This document shows, in pieces, positions 8,234 to 17,202 of a stretch of DNA of 63,069 bases. The stretch's first letter is position 1; every line of letters begins with the position of its first letter. The stretch is from contig JAJDDM010000122.1 in assembly GCA_029260315.1 (NCBI GenBank), positions 1 to 63,069 on the forward strand, in the 5' to 3' direction. This DNA is from Phycisphaerales bacterium. Lineage in GTDB: Bacteria > Planctomycetota > Phycisphaerae > Phycisphaerales > UBA1924. Below the pieces are notes generated by a model that had not been told where the DNA came from, did no database searches, and was given only the letters and a program-made list of their open reading frames with translations. The translations under genes and the position numbers were made by a program.

Positions 8234-9528
8234 CAGTCCTCCTTGGGCGCGTCCAGACCAAACTCTCTCAGTATGGGGTCAATCAGCGCCGTCGTTTCTG
8301 TCAGCGAGTTGCCCGGATGCAGAGCGTTGTGTCGGAGTACCCCGGAGGGATCGATGAGCGCCACATGCGGGATGCCCTTGATCGCATACTGGAGTTCGAA
8401 GATGTTCTCGTCGGCAATCGCGACGGTCCAGTTCATGTTGTGCTTCTCGGCGAAATCACCATAGAACTGCGCCAGGCGCTCCTTGCCCCGCTCGCGCTGT
8501 TCGGAGGCTACGCCGAGGACGATCACCTCAAATCCCTCGTAGTGCTCAACGAGCTGACGCACGCTCGGGAAGCTCGCGATACAGGGCCCGCACCACGTCT
8601 CCCAGAAATCGATCACGACCACCATTCCACGGGTATCGGCAAGTGAACGGATCGAGGGATCGCTCGACCAGGCAAAGGAGATCTCCTTGGCACGGGCTCC
8701 CAGAATCTGACCGCGCCCCGCCGGGCTCTTCAGTTGGTCGAGCTTTGACTGGATCCATGCGTGCTTCTCACTGGCCATGTCCTGCTCAGCAGCCGCCTCG
8801 AAGAGTGACACGAGTCGCACTCGGAACTTTTCTCGCTCATGAAGCGGGATGGTGTGCCCGAACGCGTGCATCGAGAGCAGATATCGCACCCCCAGTCCGA
8901 GGTGCGTGGGTGACGACGATTCATCAAAGAGATCGCGGACAGCGAGTATGGACTCGGACGCTTGCTGTGCCGCCTGCCTGGGAAAATGGCCGAGCACCCC
9001 GGGCAGTTGGCTCAGATTCCCTGCGACCCAGGCCTCATGGAAACCGGGGTGCTCGACTAGCCGACGCAGGGCCTCGGCGACCTCCGCCGGCTCGCCCACC
9101 CTGCTGACGCCGGTCGCTCGGAGATCGAGAAACGCGGCTCGTGCGCCGTCAGCGCCCGGTCGGACAATCTGCTCTTCGAGCAGTTTTCGCACGAGGGGCT
9201 GGACCGATGGTGAGAACGCCGCGAACGGCGCGATCGTTTCGAGATCGCGTTGCGACATACTCTGCAGATCAAATCCGTCCAACGCCTCGTCGAACGCCGA
9301 CGCCATGGCATCCGCCCCACGATCGGAAGGATCGGTTGTGTGATACCACTGGAGGAAGGAGTCGAGGCGTTCGTTAAGGTCGGGTTCAGGCTGACGCAGC
9401 GACGACATCGCCATGGCTATTGAGCCGATCACTCCAGCTACGACAGTCCCGATCAATATTTGATTCCGCAAGCGTGCTCCTGACCTCAGCGAGCTGTTTC
9501 GAAGGAGTGCGCGATGAACCCGACGCAT
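8233..9528 (-). CDS. Membrane-anchored TlpA-like thiol-disulfide oxidoreductase
   Basis: Protein of 431 residues with an N-terminal signal anchor (about 23-42), a long alpha-helical region (50-270) without recognisable homology, and a C-terminal thioredoxin domain of the TlpA/ResA type. FWETWCGPC places the CxxC pair at 313/316, and the cis-Pro loop is GIPHVALID. It probably acts outside the cytoplasmic membrane in thiol redox chemistry. The TGATG overlap with the decayed gene downstream, itself a thioredoxin/DUF3738 relative, suggests the two once worked as a pair. Codon use differs from the genomic core. Confidence 0.8.
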   Translation of the reverse strand: MRRVHRALLRNSSLRSGARLRNQILIGTVVAGVIGSIAMAMSSLRQPEPDLNERLDSFLQWYHTTDPSDRGADAMASAFDEALDGFDLQSMSQRDLETIAPFAAFSPSVQPLVRKLLEEQIVRPGADGARAAFLDLRATGVSRVGEPAEVAEALRRLVEHPGFHEAWVAGNLSQLPGVLGHFPRQAAQQASESILAVRDLFDESSSPTHLGLGVRYLLSMHAFGHTIPLHEREKFRVRLVSLFEAAAEQDMASEKHAWIQSKLDQLKSPAGRGQILGARAKEISFAWSSDPSIRSLADTRGMVVVIDFWETWCGPCIASFPSVRQLVEHYEGFEVIVLGVASEQRERGKERLAQFYGDFAEKHNMNWTVAIADENIFELQYAIKGIPHVALIDPSGVLRHNALHPGNSLTETTALIDPILREFGLDAPKED

Positions 9529-9659
9529 GCGACGGCCTGCTCGTTCATTGTGTACGCGTTGCTACCGATCGGGTTGCGGCAGTACCTCGCGGGATTCGCG
9601 AATCTGACTCACGCCTGCAACGAGTGGGCTCATCGGCTGAGTTTCCGGTCGGGCGAGAT

Positions 9660-11558
9660 TCAGGACTCGGTCGTCTCGGTGCCGACGTGGGGCTCTTGAT
9701 CGAGGTCGGCAAAGAGGTCGGATTGCTTGAGCGACGCCGCGTCGAAGGTGACCGGCCCGGGCTTGTCGCCTTGCAGCCAGGGCTGGTCGCGGAGGAGTTC
9801 TCTGGCGGTGCGTTTGCCGGTGATGACGGCGCGGTGCTCGGCGGTGCGCGCCGGGGGCTCGTGCTCGGGTCGATCGGCGGGCTCGTCTCGCGAGAGATGA
9901 AGAGTTTGGGTGGGGAAGGCGAACTCGACGGCGAGGCGGTCGGCCAGACGGAGGAGGTCGAGCAGGAAGCGGTGGCGTTCGCGCAGCTCGGTGGACCAGT
10001 CGGGGCACTCGTGGAAGATGTAGACGATGACGTCGAGTGAGTGCGGGCCCATCTTGTTGAGCCAGGCCTGGTAGTAGTCCTTGCGGGTGTAGGGGTGGCG
10101 TTCGACGATCTCGCGGATGCCGGCGCAGAAGGCCTCGATCTTGTCCGGCGGGGTGTCGTAGGTGAGCCCGACGTGGGTGTTGAAGCGCCGGTAGCGGCGC
10201 TTGCCGTAGTTGTCGACGTTGGCGCGGACGAGGGTCGCGTTAGGGACCGTAATCAATGAGTTGTAGAAGGTGCGGATGCGTGTGGAGCGGAAGCCGAGTT
10301 CTTCGACGGTGCCCTCGGTGTCGTTGATGACGACCCAGTCGCCGACCTCAAAGGGGCGGTCGGCGATGACGGCGATACTGCCGAAGAAGTTCTCGACGGT
10401 GTCCTTGGCGGCGAAGGCGAAGGCGAGGCCGCCGATGCCCAGGCCGGTGAGCAGGGGGAGGATCTCGATGCTGAGGCTCTCGGCGATATAGATGACGCCC
10501 ATCGCGGTGACGAAGATCTTGGCGGTCTTGCGCAGCAGCGGGATGAGCAGGTCGTCGAACTTGGTGGCGGTGGCGATGGCCTTGGTGCTGAAGAACTCGG
10601 CGGCGAGGTCGGTGAGGCGGTAGGCGCTGAGGACGGCGGAGAGCATGAGGAAGAGGCGGGCGGCGACGCGCAGGATCTTCTCGGGGGTGAGCGGGAGGTC
10701 GAGCAGGAGGACGCCGTAGTACCAGAGCAGGCTGGCCAGCAGCAGGCCAAAGGGGCGGACGGACTTTTTGAGCAGCGAGGCGTCGGGCTCGGCGCCGCGC
10801 CGGCGGATGACGCGGATCCAGATGGCGCGCAGGATCGTGCGGGTGATGAGGTCGGCGGCGAGGCCGAGGAAGATGATGAGCAGCAGGCCGATCCACTGCC
10901 ATGCCTCGACGGTGAGGAAGGTGGCGCGCTGGAGGGCGACGGGCATGAGCGCGCGGATGCGTTCTGGGAGGGTGAGGGCGATCTCGCCGCGACCGAACCG
11001 GGCCTGGACGTCGAGCAGGCTGCGCGAGAGATCGGTGAGCGAGTCGACGGTCTGGGAGGTGAAGCGCCACTGGCCGCGATCGTCGCGCCGGAGGACGATG
11101 CTCAGATCGGCGGTGTAGCGATCGCGGAGGACGTCGTGGCGGTCGTCGCCCTCGCGGGGGTAGAAGACCCACTCGGCGAGGTTGCGCTGCTCGACCTCGC
11201 GCAGCGATGGAAGACGCCACTCGCGGACCTGCTCGACTTTGTTGAGGATGGTGAGCATCCGGCGGGCGGTGCGCTCGGCGGCCTGGCGCTCCTCGTCGGC
11301 GAGGCCCTCGAAGGCGTTGATGGCGGTGGTCCACGCGGTAGTGGAGTCGGTCTCGAGGGCGCGGTCCATCGCGTCGAGGAAGGTCATGATGGTGGCGCGG
11401 GGGCTCTGGTAGCGGGCGTCGACGGGCTCGGGGGTTGCTTGATCTTGGGCTTGCTCGGGCTGCGCGCTCGGCGGGGGCGTGTCCTGGGCGAGCGCGAGCG
11501 AGCCGAGGATGGCGAAGAGTGCGAGCAGCGCGGCGAGGTGATATTTGAGAGCAGGCAT
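9660..11558 (-). CDS. MscS-family mechanosensitive channel with periplasmic N-terminal domain
   Basis: Protein of 632 residues: signal peptide (LAALLALFAILGSLALAQ), a ~200-residue extracytoplasmic domain, four to five membrane helices (about 220-400), then the MscS pore and beta domain (GIGGLAFAFAAKDTVENFFGS, DRPFEVGDWVVINDTEGTVEELGFRSTRIRT, TVPNATL) and the alpha/beta vestibule domain. The helix with GIGGLAFAFAAKD corresponds to pore-lining TM3. Such enlarged MscS proteins release small solutes on hypo-osmotic shock. The charged C-terminal tail of ~80 residues is extra. Monocistronic by spacing. Confidence 0.9.
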   Translation of the reverse strand: MPALKYHLAALLALFAILGSLALAQDTPPPSAQPEQAQDQATPEPVDARYQSPRATIMTFLDAMDRALETDSTTAWTTAINAFEGLADEERQAAERTARRMLTILNKVEQVREWRLPSLREVEQRNLAEWVFYPREGDDRHDVLRDRYTADLSIVLRRDDRGQWRFTSQTVDSLTDLSRSLLDVQARFGRGEIALTLPERIRALMPVALQRATFLTVEAWQWIGLLLIIFLGLAADLITRTILRAIWIRVIRRRGAEPDASLLKKSVRPFGLLLASLLWYYGVLLLDLPLTPEKILRVAARLFLMLSAVLSAYRLTDLAAEFFSTKAIATATKFDDLLIPLLRKTAKIFVTAMGVIYIAESLSIEILPLLTGLGIGGLAFAFAAKDTVENFFGSIAVIADRPFEVGDWVVINDTEGTVEELGFRSTRIRTFYNSLITVPNATLVRANVDNYGKRRYRRFNTHVGLTYDTPPDKIEAFCAGIREIVERHPYTRKDYYQAWLNKMGPHSLDVIVYIFHECPDWSTELRERHRFLLDLLRLADRLAVEFAFPTQTLHLSRDEPADRPEHEPPARTAEHRAVITGKRTARELLRDQPWLQGDKPGPVTFDAASLKQSDLFADLDQEPHVGTETTES

Positions 11559-11632
11559 GGGGCGATGCTAGTGCGGTCTTTGTGATCGCGTAGCGTTTCG
11601 GGGCAGGCCGTTGGGGGGTGCCCGGGGCTGTT

Positions 11633-11748
11633 GCGAGTCTTCGAGCGAAGGCCACGCCGACACCGCCATGCGCTTTCAAGCAGCCTTGCCGTTCGGGTAT
11701 CGCCGGCGGCTCGCGTGGCCTTCCTCGCAGAGCCTCGTCAGACCACGG
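11633..11748. repeat. Dispersed inverted-repeat element (SSEGHA/WPSSQSL type), copy A
   Basis: Outward arms gagtcttcgagcgaaggccacgc (from about 11635) and gcgtggccttcctcgcagagcctcg (from about 11713) face each other across ~55 bp. Both arms recur, with the same spacing idea but swapped order, at 57605-57738. No coding potential. Confidence 0.65.
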
Positions 11749-11784
11749 CACCCCCGAACACGCTATGCGATGAGCGAAGATGCT

Positions 11785-12618
11785 CTAACGCCCGGCGGGT
11801 TGCTCGGGCTTGGTCTTCTCGACCTCCTCGGCCCGGACGCCCTGGAAGAGACGCCAGTCGATCTCGATGCCAAAGTCGCAGTAGCGCCCGACGAATGGCG
11901 GGTGCTCGAAGACGCCGGCGTCGATGCGCTGCTCGTTGTAGATTGGGGCCGGGGCGAGGACGACGGTGGCGCGCCAGTAGGCGAAGCGGTCCTTGCCGGC
12001 CTCGATCTTGCGTGCGTTGGCGGTGTCGATCTTGGATTTGAAGGGGTCGCCGATGGGCAGTCCGCTGGCCTCGTCGATCACGCGGACGGTGGCGTCGTAG
12101 CTGCGACGGTCGTTGGGGTCGGGGGTGAGATCGGTGACCTTGACGAGCCACTGTCGGCGGTCGCGCATGTCGCGCAGGCCGCTCTTGGACCATTCCTGGA
12201 CGTCCTTCTTGTAGTCCTCGATCGCGGGGTCGGTGTCGTGGGGGAGGCGTGAGAACTCGGCTTCGTAGCGTTTCTGGAGTTCCTTGAGCATGGAGGCGGG
12301 GGAGGCAAAGGGGTCGCCCGGGATCTCGGCGCGGGGCTCGGTCGGGCCCGGATCCTGTCCGGCGGCTTCGCTGCTCGGGGTGCCGGCCGCGGCGGCGCGG
12401 GCGTCTGCGAGCTGCTTGAGCAGGGCGTCGCGCTCGGCTTCGAGGCGTTTGATTCGCTCTTCGGCGCCGGCGAGGCGGTCGCGGAGGGTGGCGATCTCGC
12501 GCCGGAGCTGGACCTCGATCGGCGAGGGCGGATCGTCCTGGGCGAGGGCGAGCGGGCAGGTGATCGAGACGATGGCGATGAGGAACGCGCCCGTCAGGGT
12601 GCGGGGTGAGCGTGGCAT
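11785..12618 (-). CDS. Exported coiled-coil protein of unknown function
   Basis: Protein of 277 residues, not recognised. It has a signal peptide (TGAFLIAIVSITCPLALAQ), then a coiled coil (about 35-75: EVQLRREIATLRDRLAGAEERIKRL...), a linker rich in Ala, Gly and Pro, and a C-terminal domain with strand-like segments (WLVKVTDLTPDP, YDATVRVID, RFAYWRATVVLAP, CDFGIEIDWRLFQG). The last part could be a small beta sandwich. Probably periplasmic. Divergent from the DUF58 gene; the gap of about 115 bp would hold both promoters. Confidence 0.6.
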   Translation of the reverse strand: MPRSPRTLTGAFLIAIVSITCPLALAQDDPPSPIEVQLRREIATLRDRLAGAEERIKRLEAERDALLKQLADARAAAAGTPSSEAAGQDPGPTEPRAEIPGDPFASPASMLKELQKRYEAEFSRLPHDTDPAIEDYKKDVQEWSKSGLRDMRDRRQWLVKVTDLTPDPNDRRSYDATVRVIDEASGLPIGDPFKSKIDTANARKIEAGKDRFAYWRATVVLAPAPIYNEQRIDAGVFEHPPFVGRYCDFGIEIDWRLFQGVRAEEVEKTKPEQPAGR

Positions 12619-12734
12619 GGTTCGACTCCCTTCGCGAGTACTCTACCATCGGTCGGTCCGCGAGTCGGGTCGCGGCGGTTCGGTCTTTGGTCGAGTCTTC
12701 GCGTCATTCTGCACGAGTCCTTGGGCGACAGAGC

Positions 12735-13703
12735 ATGGCGGACACCGTTTCACGCACCGAGGATCTGCTGTCGCCGGAGTTGCTGGGCGCGCTGGATCGG
12801 TTGGACGTGCTGAGCCGGAAGATGTTCGCGGGCAAGCTGCCGGGGGAGCGCAGGAGCAAGCGTCGGGGGCAGGGGGTGGAGTTCGACGATTTTCGGGCGT
12901 ATGTCGCCGGGGATGATCTGCGGCACATCGACTGGAACGTCTTTGCGCGAAGCGAGAAGTTCTTCCTGAAGCTCTTCCGCGAGGAGGAGGATCTTTCGGT
13001 GCATGTGGTGGTGGACGCGAGCGCGTCGATGGGGGTGGGCGAGCCGAGCAAGCGGCTTTTCGCGGCACGACTGGCGATGGCGATCGGATATGTGGGGCTG
13101 GTGAACCACAATCGGGTGCTGGCGTCGGTCTTCGGGGGGCTGTGGGAGGACTTCGAGGGGCCGGTGCGGACGCTTGCGCCGATGCGGGGGCGGCGCAATG
13201 CGCAGCGGCTGGCGGAGTTTCTGGGGGCGTCGATCCGGGATCGGGGGGCGCGAGGCGAGGCGCGGGGCGGGCCCGATTTCAATGATGTCTGTCGGCGGCT
13301 GGCGATGTCGCGTGCCGGGAAGGGCGTGCTGGTGGTGGTGAGCGATTTTCTGTTTCGCGAGGGGTATCTGCCGGGGCTGAACTATCTGGCGGGGAATGTC
13401 GGGGGTGGGGGGTTCGATGCGTACTGCATCCAGGTTTTGACGCCGGATGAGCGGGATCCGGGGCGCGAGGGGGGCGAGCTGCTGGGGGATTTGCGTTTGC
13501 TGGACGCCGAGAGCGGGCAGGCGGCGGAGGTGACGGTGTCGTCGGCGCTGGTGAAGCGGTATCGCCAGCGGCTGGCGAGCTTCGTGGGGGGGCTGGAGGG
13601 GGCGTGCCGGGCGCGGGAGATCGACCACTTGCTGGTGACCAGCGATATGAGTGTCGAGGAGCTGGTCCTGGGGTCGCTGCGGCGCGGGGGGCTGGTGGGG
13701 TAA
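12735..13703 (+). CDS. DUF58 domain (vWA-like) protein
   Basis: Protein of 322 residues of the DUF58 family, typically partners of MoxR AAA+ ATPases. Landmarks are the N-terminal RRSKRRGQGVEFDDFRAYVAGDDLRHIDWNVFARS and the vWA-like metal-site segment VVVDASASMG (about 95-104). The last third (GFDAYCIQVLTPDERDP...) is also typical. The ATG at 12735 follows a plausible ribosome site region and gives the usual N-terminus; the frame is open for 43 codons further upstream but those look non-coding. No MoxR gene lies in the window. Confidence 0.85.
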   Translation: MADTVSRTEDLLSPELLGALDRLDVLSRKMFAGKLPGERRSKRRGQGVEFDDFRAYVAGDDLRHIDWNVFARSEKFFLKLFREEEDLSVHVVVDASASMGVGEPSKRLFAARLAMAIGYVGLVNHNRVLASVFGGLWEDFEGPVRTLAPMRGRRNAQRLAEFLGASIRDRGARGEARGGPDFNDVCRRLAMSRAGKGVLVVVSDFLFREGYLPGLNYLAGNVGGGGFDAYCIQVLTPDERDPGREGGELLGDLRLLDAESGQAAEVTVSSALVKRYRQRLASFVGGLEGACRAREIDHLLVTSDMSVEELVLGSLRRGGLVG

Positions 13704-14016
13704 TACGGATTCCATGTGTGTTCCGCGCGTTCCTGGGTTCCGTCAGAGACGTGCCGACGGTCCATCAGAGCAGCGTGCGTGAGCACACGGACCGAGAGCG
13801 CACGAACCCCGAAGACGCTCGGCCCCGCGGGAGGTCGCCCTCGATCCAGATCTCTGTTGCATTCCTGAGCGCAAGGCTCGCGTGCTCACGCACGCGGCTC
13901 TGATCCGGCTCGCGCGCATTGCGTGCATGCCTCGCGTTCGGGTGATCGTTCGGCCAGGGAACAAGGCGATGTCGCGGCGATCGATGCGCAATAACTCGCT
14001 GGAATCCGTGTAAGAA
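13704..14016. other. Gene-free stretch with a perfect 14-bp inverted repeat
   Basis: No gene recognised. The arms gcgtgcgtgagcac (13773-13786) and gtgctcacgcacgc (13882-13895) are exact inverse complements 95 bp apart. The segment between them is GC-rich and non-coding by codon pattern; it is probably another dispersed repeat. Confidence 0.6.
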
Positions 14017-14268
14017 CTACTTCGTGGTTCGTGAGCCCGACGGGCCGGCGGCGGTATTCATCTTCCACTCGGTTGAGGGGTCGGCCCAGCGGCCGTCGGG
14101 GACGGGGGCGAAGTTGAAGGGCATGTAGGCGCCGCTGCGGGTGGACTCGAAGGTTCTGCCGAACTTCTTGCGCTCGCGGGATTGCTCGACGCAGGCTGTG
14201 CCGGCGAGGAGCGCCGTCAGGAGCGCGGGTGCGCAGGGCATGGTTCGGCGTGGGCGGGATCGGCTCAT
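14017..14268 (-). CDS. Small exported protein, possible lipoprotein
   Basis: Protein of 83 residues starting at the ATG at 14268, which overlaps the stop of the upstream TPR-YggX gene as ATGA. The N-terminus is a signal sequence (ALLTALLAGTACVEQ) with a Cys that could be lipidated, though the preceding GTA is not a strong lipobox. The short mature part contains RERKKFGRTFESTRSGAYMPFNF and is otherwise unstructured. Function unknown; translational coupling with the upstream gene is the main contextual clue. Confidence 0.55.
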   Translation of the reverse strand: MSRSRPRRTMPCAPALLTALLAGTACVEQSRERKKFGRTFESTRSGAYMPFNFAPVPDGRWADPSTEWKMNTAAGPSGSRTTK

Positions 14269-14885
14269 CCGGTCAGCTCCGCGTAGAGGGCCTCGTCGAT
14301 GCCGAGGTACTCGCGCATGTGGCGGTCGTACATCTCTGCGTCCTCCTCGCGGGAGAGGTCGAGGCGCAGCTCGTTGATGACCTTGGTGCCCTGGGCGATC
14401 CAGGCGTCGAAGGTCTCCCTGGAGATGTTCTCCTGGATCCACGCGCCGACGGGGCCGCGGAAGGGGGGGCGGGGCATCTGGTTGCCGGGGCGTCCGGTGC
14501 GGGTGCAGACGAAAGCACCCTCGCCGTGGACCTCTTCGGGGGTTTTGGCCTGGACTTGGGGGATCTCCTCGCCGAGCTGTTCGAGGAGTTCTGCCATGGC
14601 GTTGCGGGGCATAAGGTCGCCTCGGCTGGAGGCTTCGGTGTAGCCCTTCTTGAGGATCTCGGCGGCCTCGTCGGTCCTGCCGCAGGCCATGAGGGCGGCG
14701 CCGGCGAGCTGGTAGGCCTTGCTCATGGCGGGGTTGAGTTCGAGGCAGCGCTGGTAGCTGGCGGCGGCGTCGTCGAAGCGGGCGGCCTGGTTGTACGCCC
14801 CGGCGAGCGAGAAGTGGGCCATGTCGTTGTCCGGATCCTCCCGGCACATGTTCTCGAACTGAGCGATCCGCTGGGCGATATCCAT
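14265..14885 (-). CDS. TPR protein fused to a YggX-like Fe(2+)-trafficking domain
   Basis: Protein of 206 residues. Residues about 1-85 form two to three TPR units (DMAHFSLAGAYNQAARFDDAAASYQ and the next). The C-terminal ~85 resemble the YggX/Fe(II)-trafficking protein family: VCTRTGRPGNQMPRPPFRGPVGAWIQENISRETFDAWIAQGTKVINELRLDLS...YDRHMREYLG. YggX normally is a stand-alone ~90-residue protein linked to iron homeostasis and Fe-S protection. The TPR fusion suggests docking to a partner and appears typical of this bacterial group. A small exported protein gene overlaps its end. Confidence 0.8.
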   Translation of the reverse strand: MDIAQRIAQFENMCREDPDNDMAHFSLAGAYNQAARFDDAAASYQRCLELNPAMSKAYQLAGAALMACGRTDEAAEILKKGYTEASSRGDLMPRNAMAELLEQLGEEIPQVQAKTPEEVHGEGAFVCTRTGRPGNQMPRPPFRGPVGAWIQENISRETFDAWIAQGTKVINELRLDLSREEDAEMYDRHMREYLGIDEALYAELTG

Positions 14886-15059
14886 CCAAGGGCCTCCTGA
14901 CGGGAAGAGTAGGGGGTGCCGGGGGTGTTTCGCGAGCGGGGATGGTGGTCGTCCGAGAATGCTGCGATCGGGGGCGACGAGCGGCTGGGCGGGCGTTGGG
15001 GGCTTTTCGGGTTGGTCTTGCCTGCGGCTTTGCGAGTGGTGGGCCGGTATACTTTGGGG

Positions 15060-15401
15060 ATGATAGTTTTCGACGCCGCATCCACGCTCGCCTTCGGCTT
15101 CCCGAACCTCGGGCCCTGGGAGATGGTGGCGCTGCTCGTGATCGCCCTGCTGCTGTTCGGCAAGCGGCTGCCCGAGGTGGGCAAGTCGCTGGGCAAGGGG
15201 ATCGTCGAGTTCAAGCGCGGCATCAAGGGGATTGAGGACGAGATCGACAGCGAGTCGAACAAGCCGACGCCTAAGAGCGAGGCGGCGCGTCCGCCGCTGA
15301 CCGCCGCGGGCGAGGATGAGCGTGTGAGTTTTCAGCAGGGCGAGGCGCAGAGCGAGCCCGCGCCGCCGGCGGGGCGGAACACGGGTGAGTCGCCGGCGTA
15401 G
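15060..15401 (+). CDS. tatA: Twin-arginine translocase subunit TatA
   Basis: Protein of 113 residues: short N-terminal transmembrane helix (GPWEMVALLVIALLLFG), the hinge FGKRLPEVGKSLGKG and an amphipathic helix with the conserved FKRGIKG, then an acidic, Pro-rich tail. It forms the size-variable pore for folded Tat substrates. The start at 15060 gives a slightly extended N-terminus (MIVFDAASTLAFGFPNLG). TatC is not in the window. The exported protein at 44433 has a Tat-like signal. A rho-independent terminator follows at 15431. Confidence 0.93.
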   Translation: MIVFDAASTLAFGFPNLGPWEMVALLVIALLLFGKRLPEVGKSLGKGIVEFKRGIKGIEDEIDSESNKPTPKSEAARPPLTAAGEDERVSFQQGEAQSEPAPPAGRNTGESPA

Positions 15402-15430
15402 GTCGGTGATGCGAGTTTTTAGGAGTGGAG

Positions 15431-15456
15431 GCCCTGGCGCGAGCCTGGGCTTTTTT
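15431..15456 (+). terminator. Rho-independent terminator after tatA
   Basis: Stem gccctggc/gcctgggc (one mismatch) around a gcga loop, followed directly by six Ts, 30 bp after the tatA stop. Confidence 0.75.
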
Positions 15457-15590
15457 GGTGTCGTCGAAATGGGAAGAGCCCAAGCTTGCGGATGGGCCTC
15501 CGTGGGAAGAGCCCAGGCTCACGAGTCATTTTCGACGCTTGTCACAAGTGCTTCGCGGCAGGATGCTTGCGCGCGTGTCCAGCGTCGTGC

Positions 15591-15668
15591 CACCAACCGC
15601 TGCTTTGAGCGGTTGGTGTTTCATTGCGCCGTCCCAGAAGCACCAGCCGTGCAAAGCCACGGCTGGTG
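15591..15668. repeat. Pair of small palindromic hairpins
   Basis: First hairpin: caccaaccgc (15591-15600) with gcggttggtg (15609-15618). Second: caccagccgtg (15641-15651) with cacggctggtg (15658-15668). Similar sequence and orientation suggest two divergent copies of one REP-like unit. Confidence 0.75.
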
Positions 15669-15771
15669 GCATGTGGCTCGGTCATCCGCATTTGATTGAG
15701 TTCTCGGCCAGTTGACGCAATGCGCTCTTGCGCATGGGCCCCGATCGGTCGTGATCCGCTACGCTGGGGGT

Positions 15772-17202
15772 ATGCGAATCTGCCTGTTCTTCGTGACGCT
15801 CGCGTCGGTTGCGATCGCCCGTCCGCCGAACATTGTCGTTGTCTTTGTTGACGACATGGGCTACGCCGACGTCGGGTGCTATGGGGCGCAGGGGTCTGAG
15901 ACGGCGAGTCTTGATCGGATGGCCGAGCAGGGGGCGCGGTTCACGGACTTCTATGTGTCCCAGCCGGTGTGCTCGGCGTCGCGGGCGTCGCTGCTGACGG
16001 GGTGCTATGCGAATCGCGTGGGGATCTCCGGGGCGCTGGGGCCCAACGCGAGGCACGGGATCCATCCCGAGGAGACGACACTCGCGGAGGTCTGCAAGAG
16101 CGTCGGGTACGCGACCGCGGCGTTCGGCAAGTGGCACCTGGGACATCTGCCGGAGTTCCTGCCGACGCGCCACGGGTTCGATGAGTCCTACGGCATTCCA
16201 TATTCCAACGGCATGTGGCCCTGGCATCGGAGTCTGGCGCATTTCGATGATCCGGTGAGGCGGCGGAAGGAGGGGTATCCGGATCTGCCGCTGTTCGAGG
16301 GCGAGCGAATCGTGGATGAGGAGGTCACGCCGGCGGACCAGACGCGGTTCACGCGGGACCTGACGCTGCGGGCGGTGGATTTCATCGGGCGGCATCGCGA
16401 TGAGCCGTTCTTTTTGTATGTGGCGCATCCGATGCCGCATGTGCCGCTGTTCACGTCCGACGGGTTCGCGGGTTCGAGCGAGCAGGGGGCGTATGGCGAC
16501 GTGATCCAGGAGATCGACTGGTCGGTGGGGCAGATCTTGGGCACGATCGATCGGTACGGGCTGGGCGAGGACACGCTGGTGATCTTCGCGAGCGACAACG
16601 GGCCTTGGCTGAGCTATGGGAATCATGCGGGCAGCGCGCTGCCCTTGCGTGAGGGGAAGGGGACGACGTTCGAGGGCGGGGTGCGGGTGCCGTGTCTGAT
16701 GCGGTGGGTTGGGCGGATCGAGCCGGGGACCGTGGTGCGCGAGCCGCTGATGACGATTGATATCCTGCCGACGGTGGCGGGGTTGATCGGGGCGGAGCTG
16801 GCGGGGCCGGAGATCGACGGGCGGGATGTGTGGGAGTATGTGGTGGCAGAGCCGGCGGGGGCGGCGCACGCGGCGCTGTTCTTCTATTACCACAACAACC
16901 ATCTGGAGGCGATGCGAGCGGGGCGTTGGAAGCTGCATTTTCCGCATGGATATCGGTCGATGATCGGGCGCGAGCTCGGCAAGGACGGCAGCCCGGGCGC
17001 GTATGACCATTCGGTGAAGACGGGGTTGGAGTTGTACGACCTGGAGGCGGATATCGGGGAGACGAATGACTTGGCGGCAGAGCGGCCGGAGGTGGTTCAG
17101 CGGTTGTTGCAGCGGGCCGAGGGGATTCGGGCGGCGTTGGGGGACAAGCTGCACGAGCGGGAGGGGAGCGAGAATCGTGCGGCGGGGCGGGTTGGGGGCT
17201 GA
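15772..17202 (+). CDS. Exported sulfatase (type I, formylglycine-dependent)
   Basis: Secreted arylsulfatase-like enzyme of 476 residues that cleaves sulfate esters, probably from sulfated polysaccharide. It has a signal peptide (MRICLFFVTLASVAIA), NIVVVFVDDMG with the metal-binding Asp pair (27-28), and the activation motif CSASRASLLTG with Cys67 as the formylglycine precursor. FGKWHLGH and IFASDNGPW (Asp-Asn metal ligands) are intact. It needs a formylglycine-generating enzyme encoded elsewhere. The ATG at 15772 was chosen because it begins the signal peptide; the open frame reaches back only 20 codons. Confidence 0.92.
   Translation: MRICLFFVTLASVAIARPPNIVVVFVDDMGYADVGCYGAQGSETASLDRMAEQGARFTDFYVSQPVCSASRASLLTGCYANRVGISGALGPNARHGIHPEETTLAEVCKSVGYATAAFGKWHLGHLPEFLPTRHGFDESYGIPYSNGMWPWHRSLAHFDDPVRRRKEGYPDLPLFEGERIVDEEVTPADQTRFTRDLTLRAVDFIGRHRDEPFFLYVAHPMPHVPLFTSDGFAGSSEQGAYGDVIQEIDWSVGQILGTIDRYGLGEDTLVIFASDNGPWLSYGNHAGSALPLREGKGTTFEGGVRVPCLMRWVGRIEPGTVVREPLMTIDILPTVAGLIGAELAGPEIDGRDVWEYVVAEPAGAAHAALFFYYHNNHLEAMRAGRWKLHFPHGYRSMIGRELGKDGSPGAYDHSVKTGLELYDLEADIGETNDLAAERPEVVQRLLQRAEGIRAALGDKLHEREGSENRAAGRVGG

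Larger units (their letters stand above)
15402..15771. other. Gene-free stretch: terminator plus two hairpin repeats
   Basis: It contains the tatA terminator, a direct repeat around gggaagagccca(a/g)gct (about 15471 and 15504), and two small perfect hairpins described separately. I see no gene. Confidence 0.6.

Noticed and set aside
9529..9659. Small plus-strand frame near 9514-9699
   Set aside because: It has no ribosome site and no codon bias, and overlaps the ends of two minus-strand genes.
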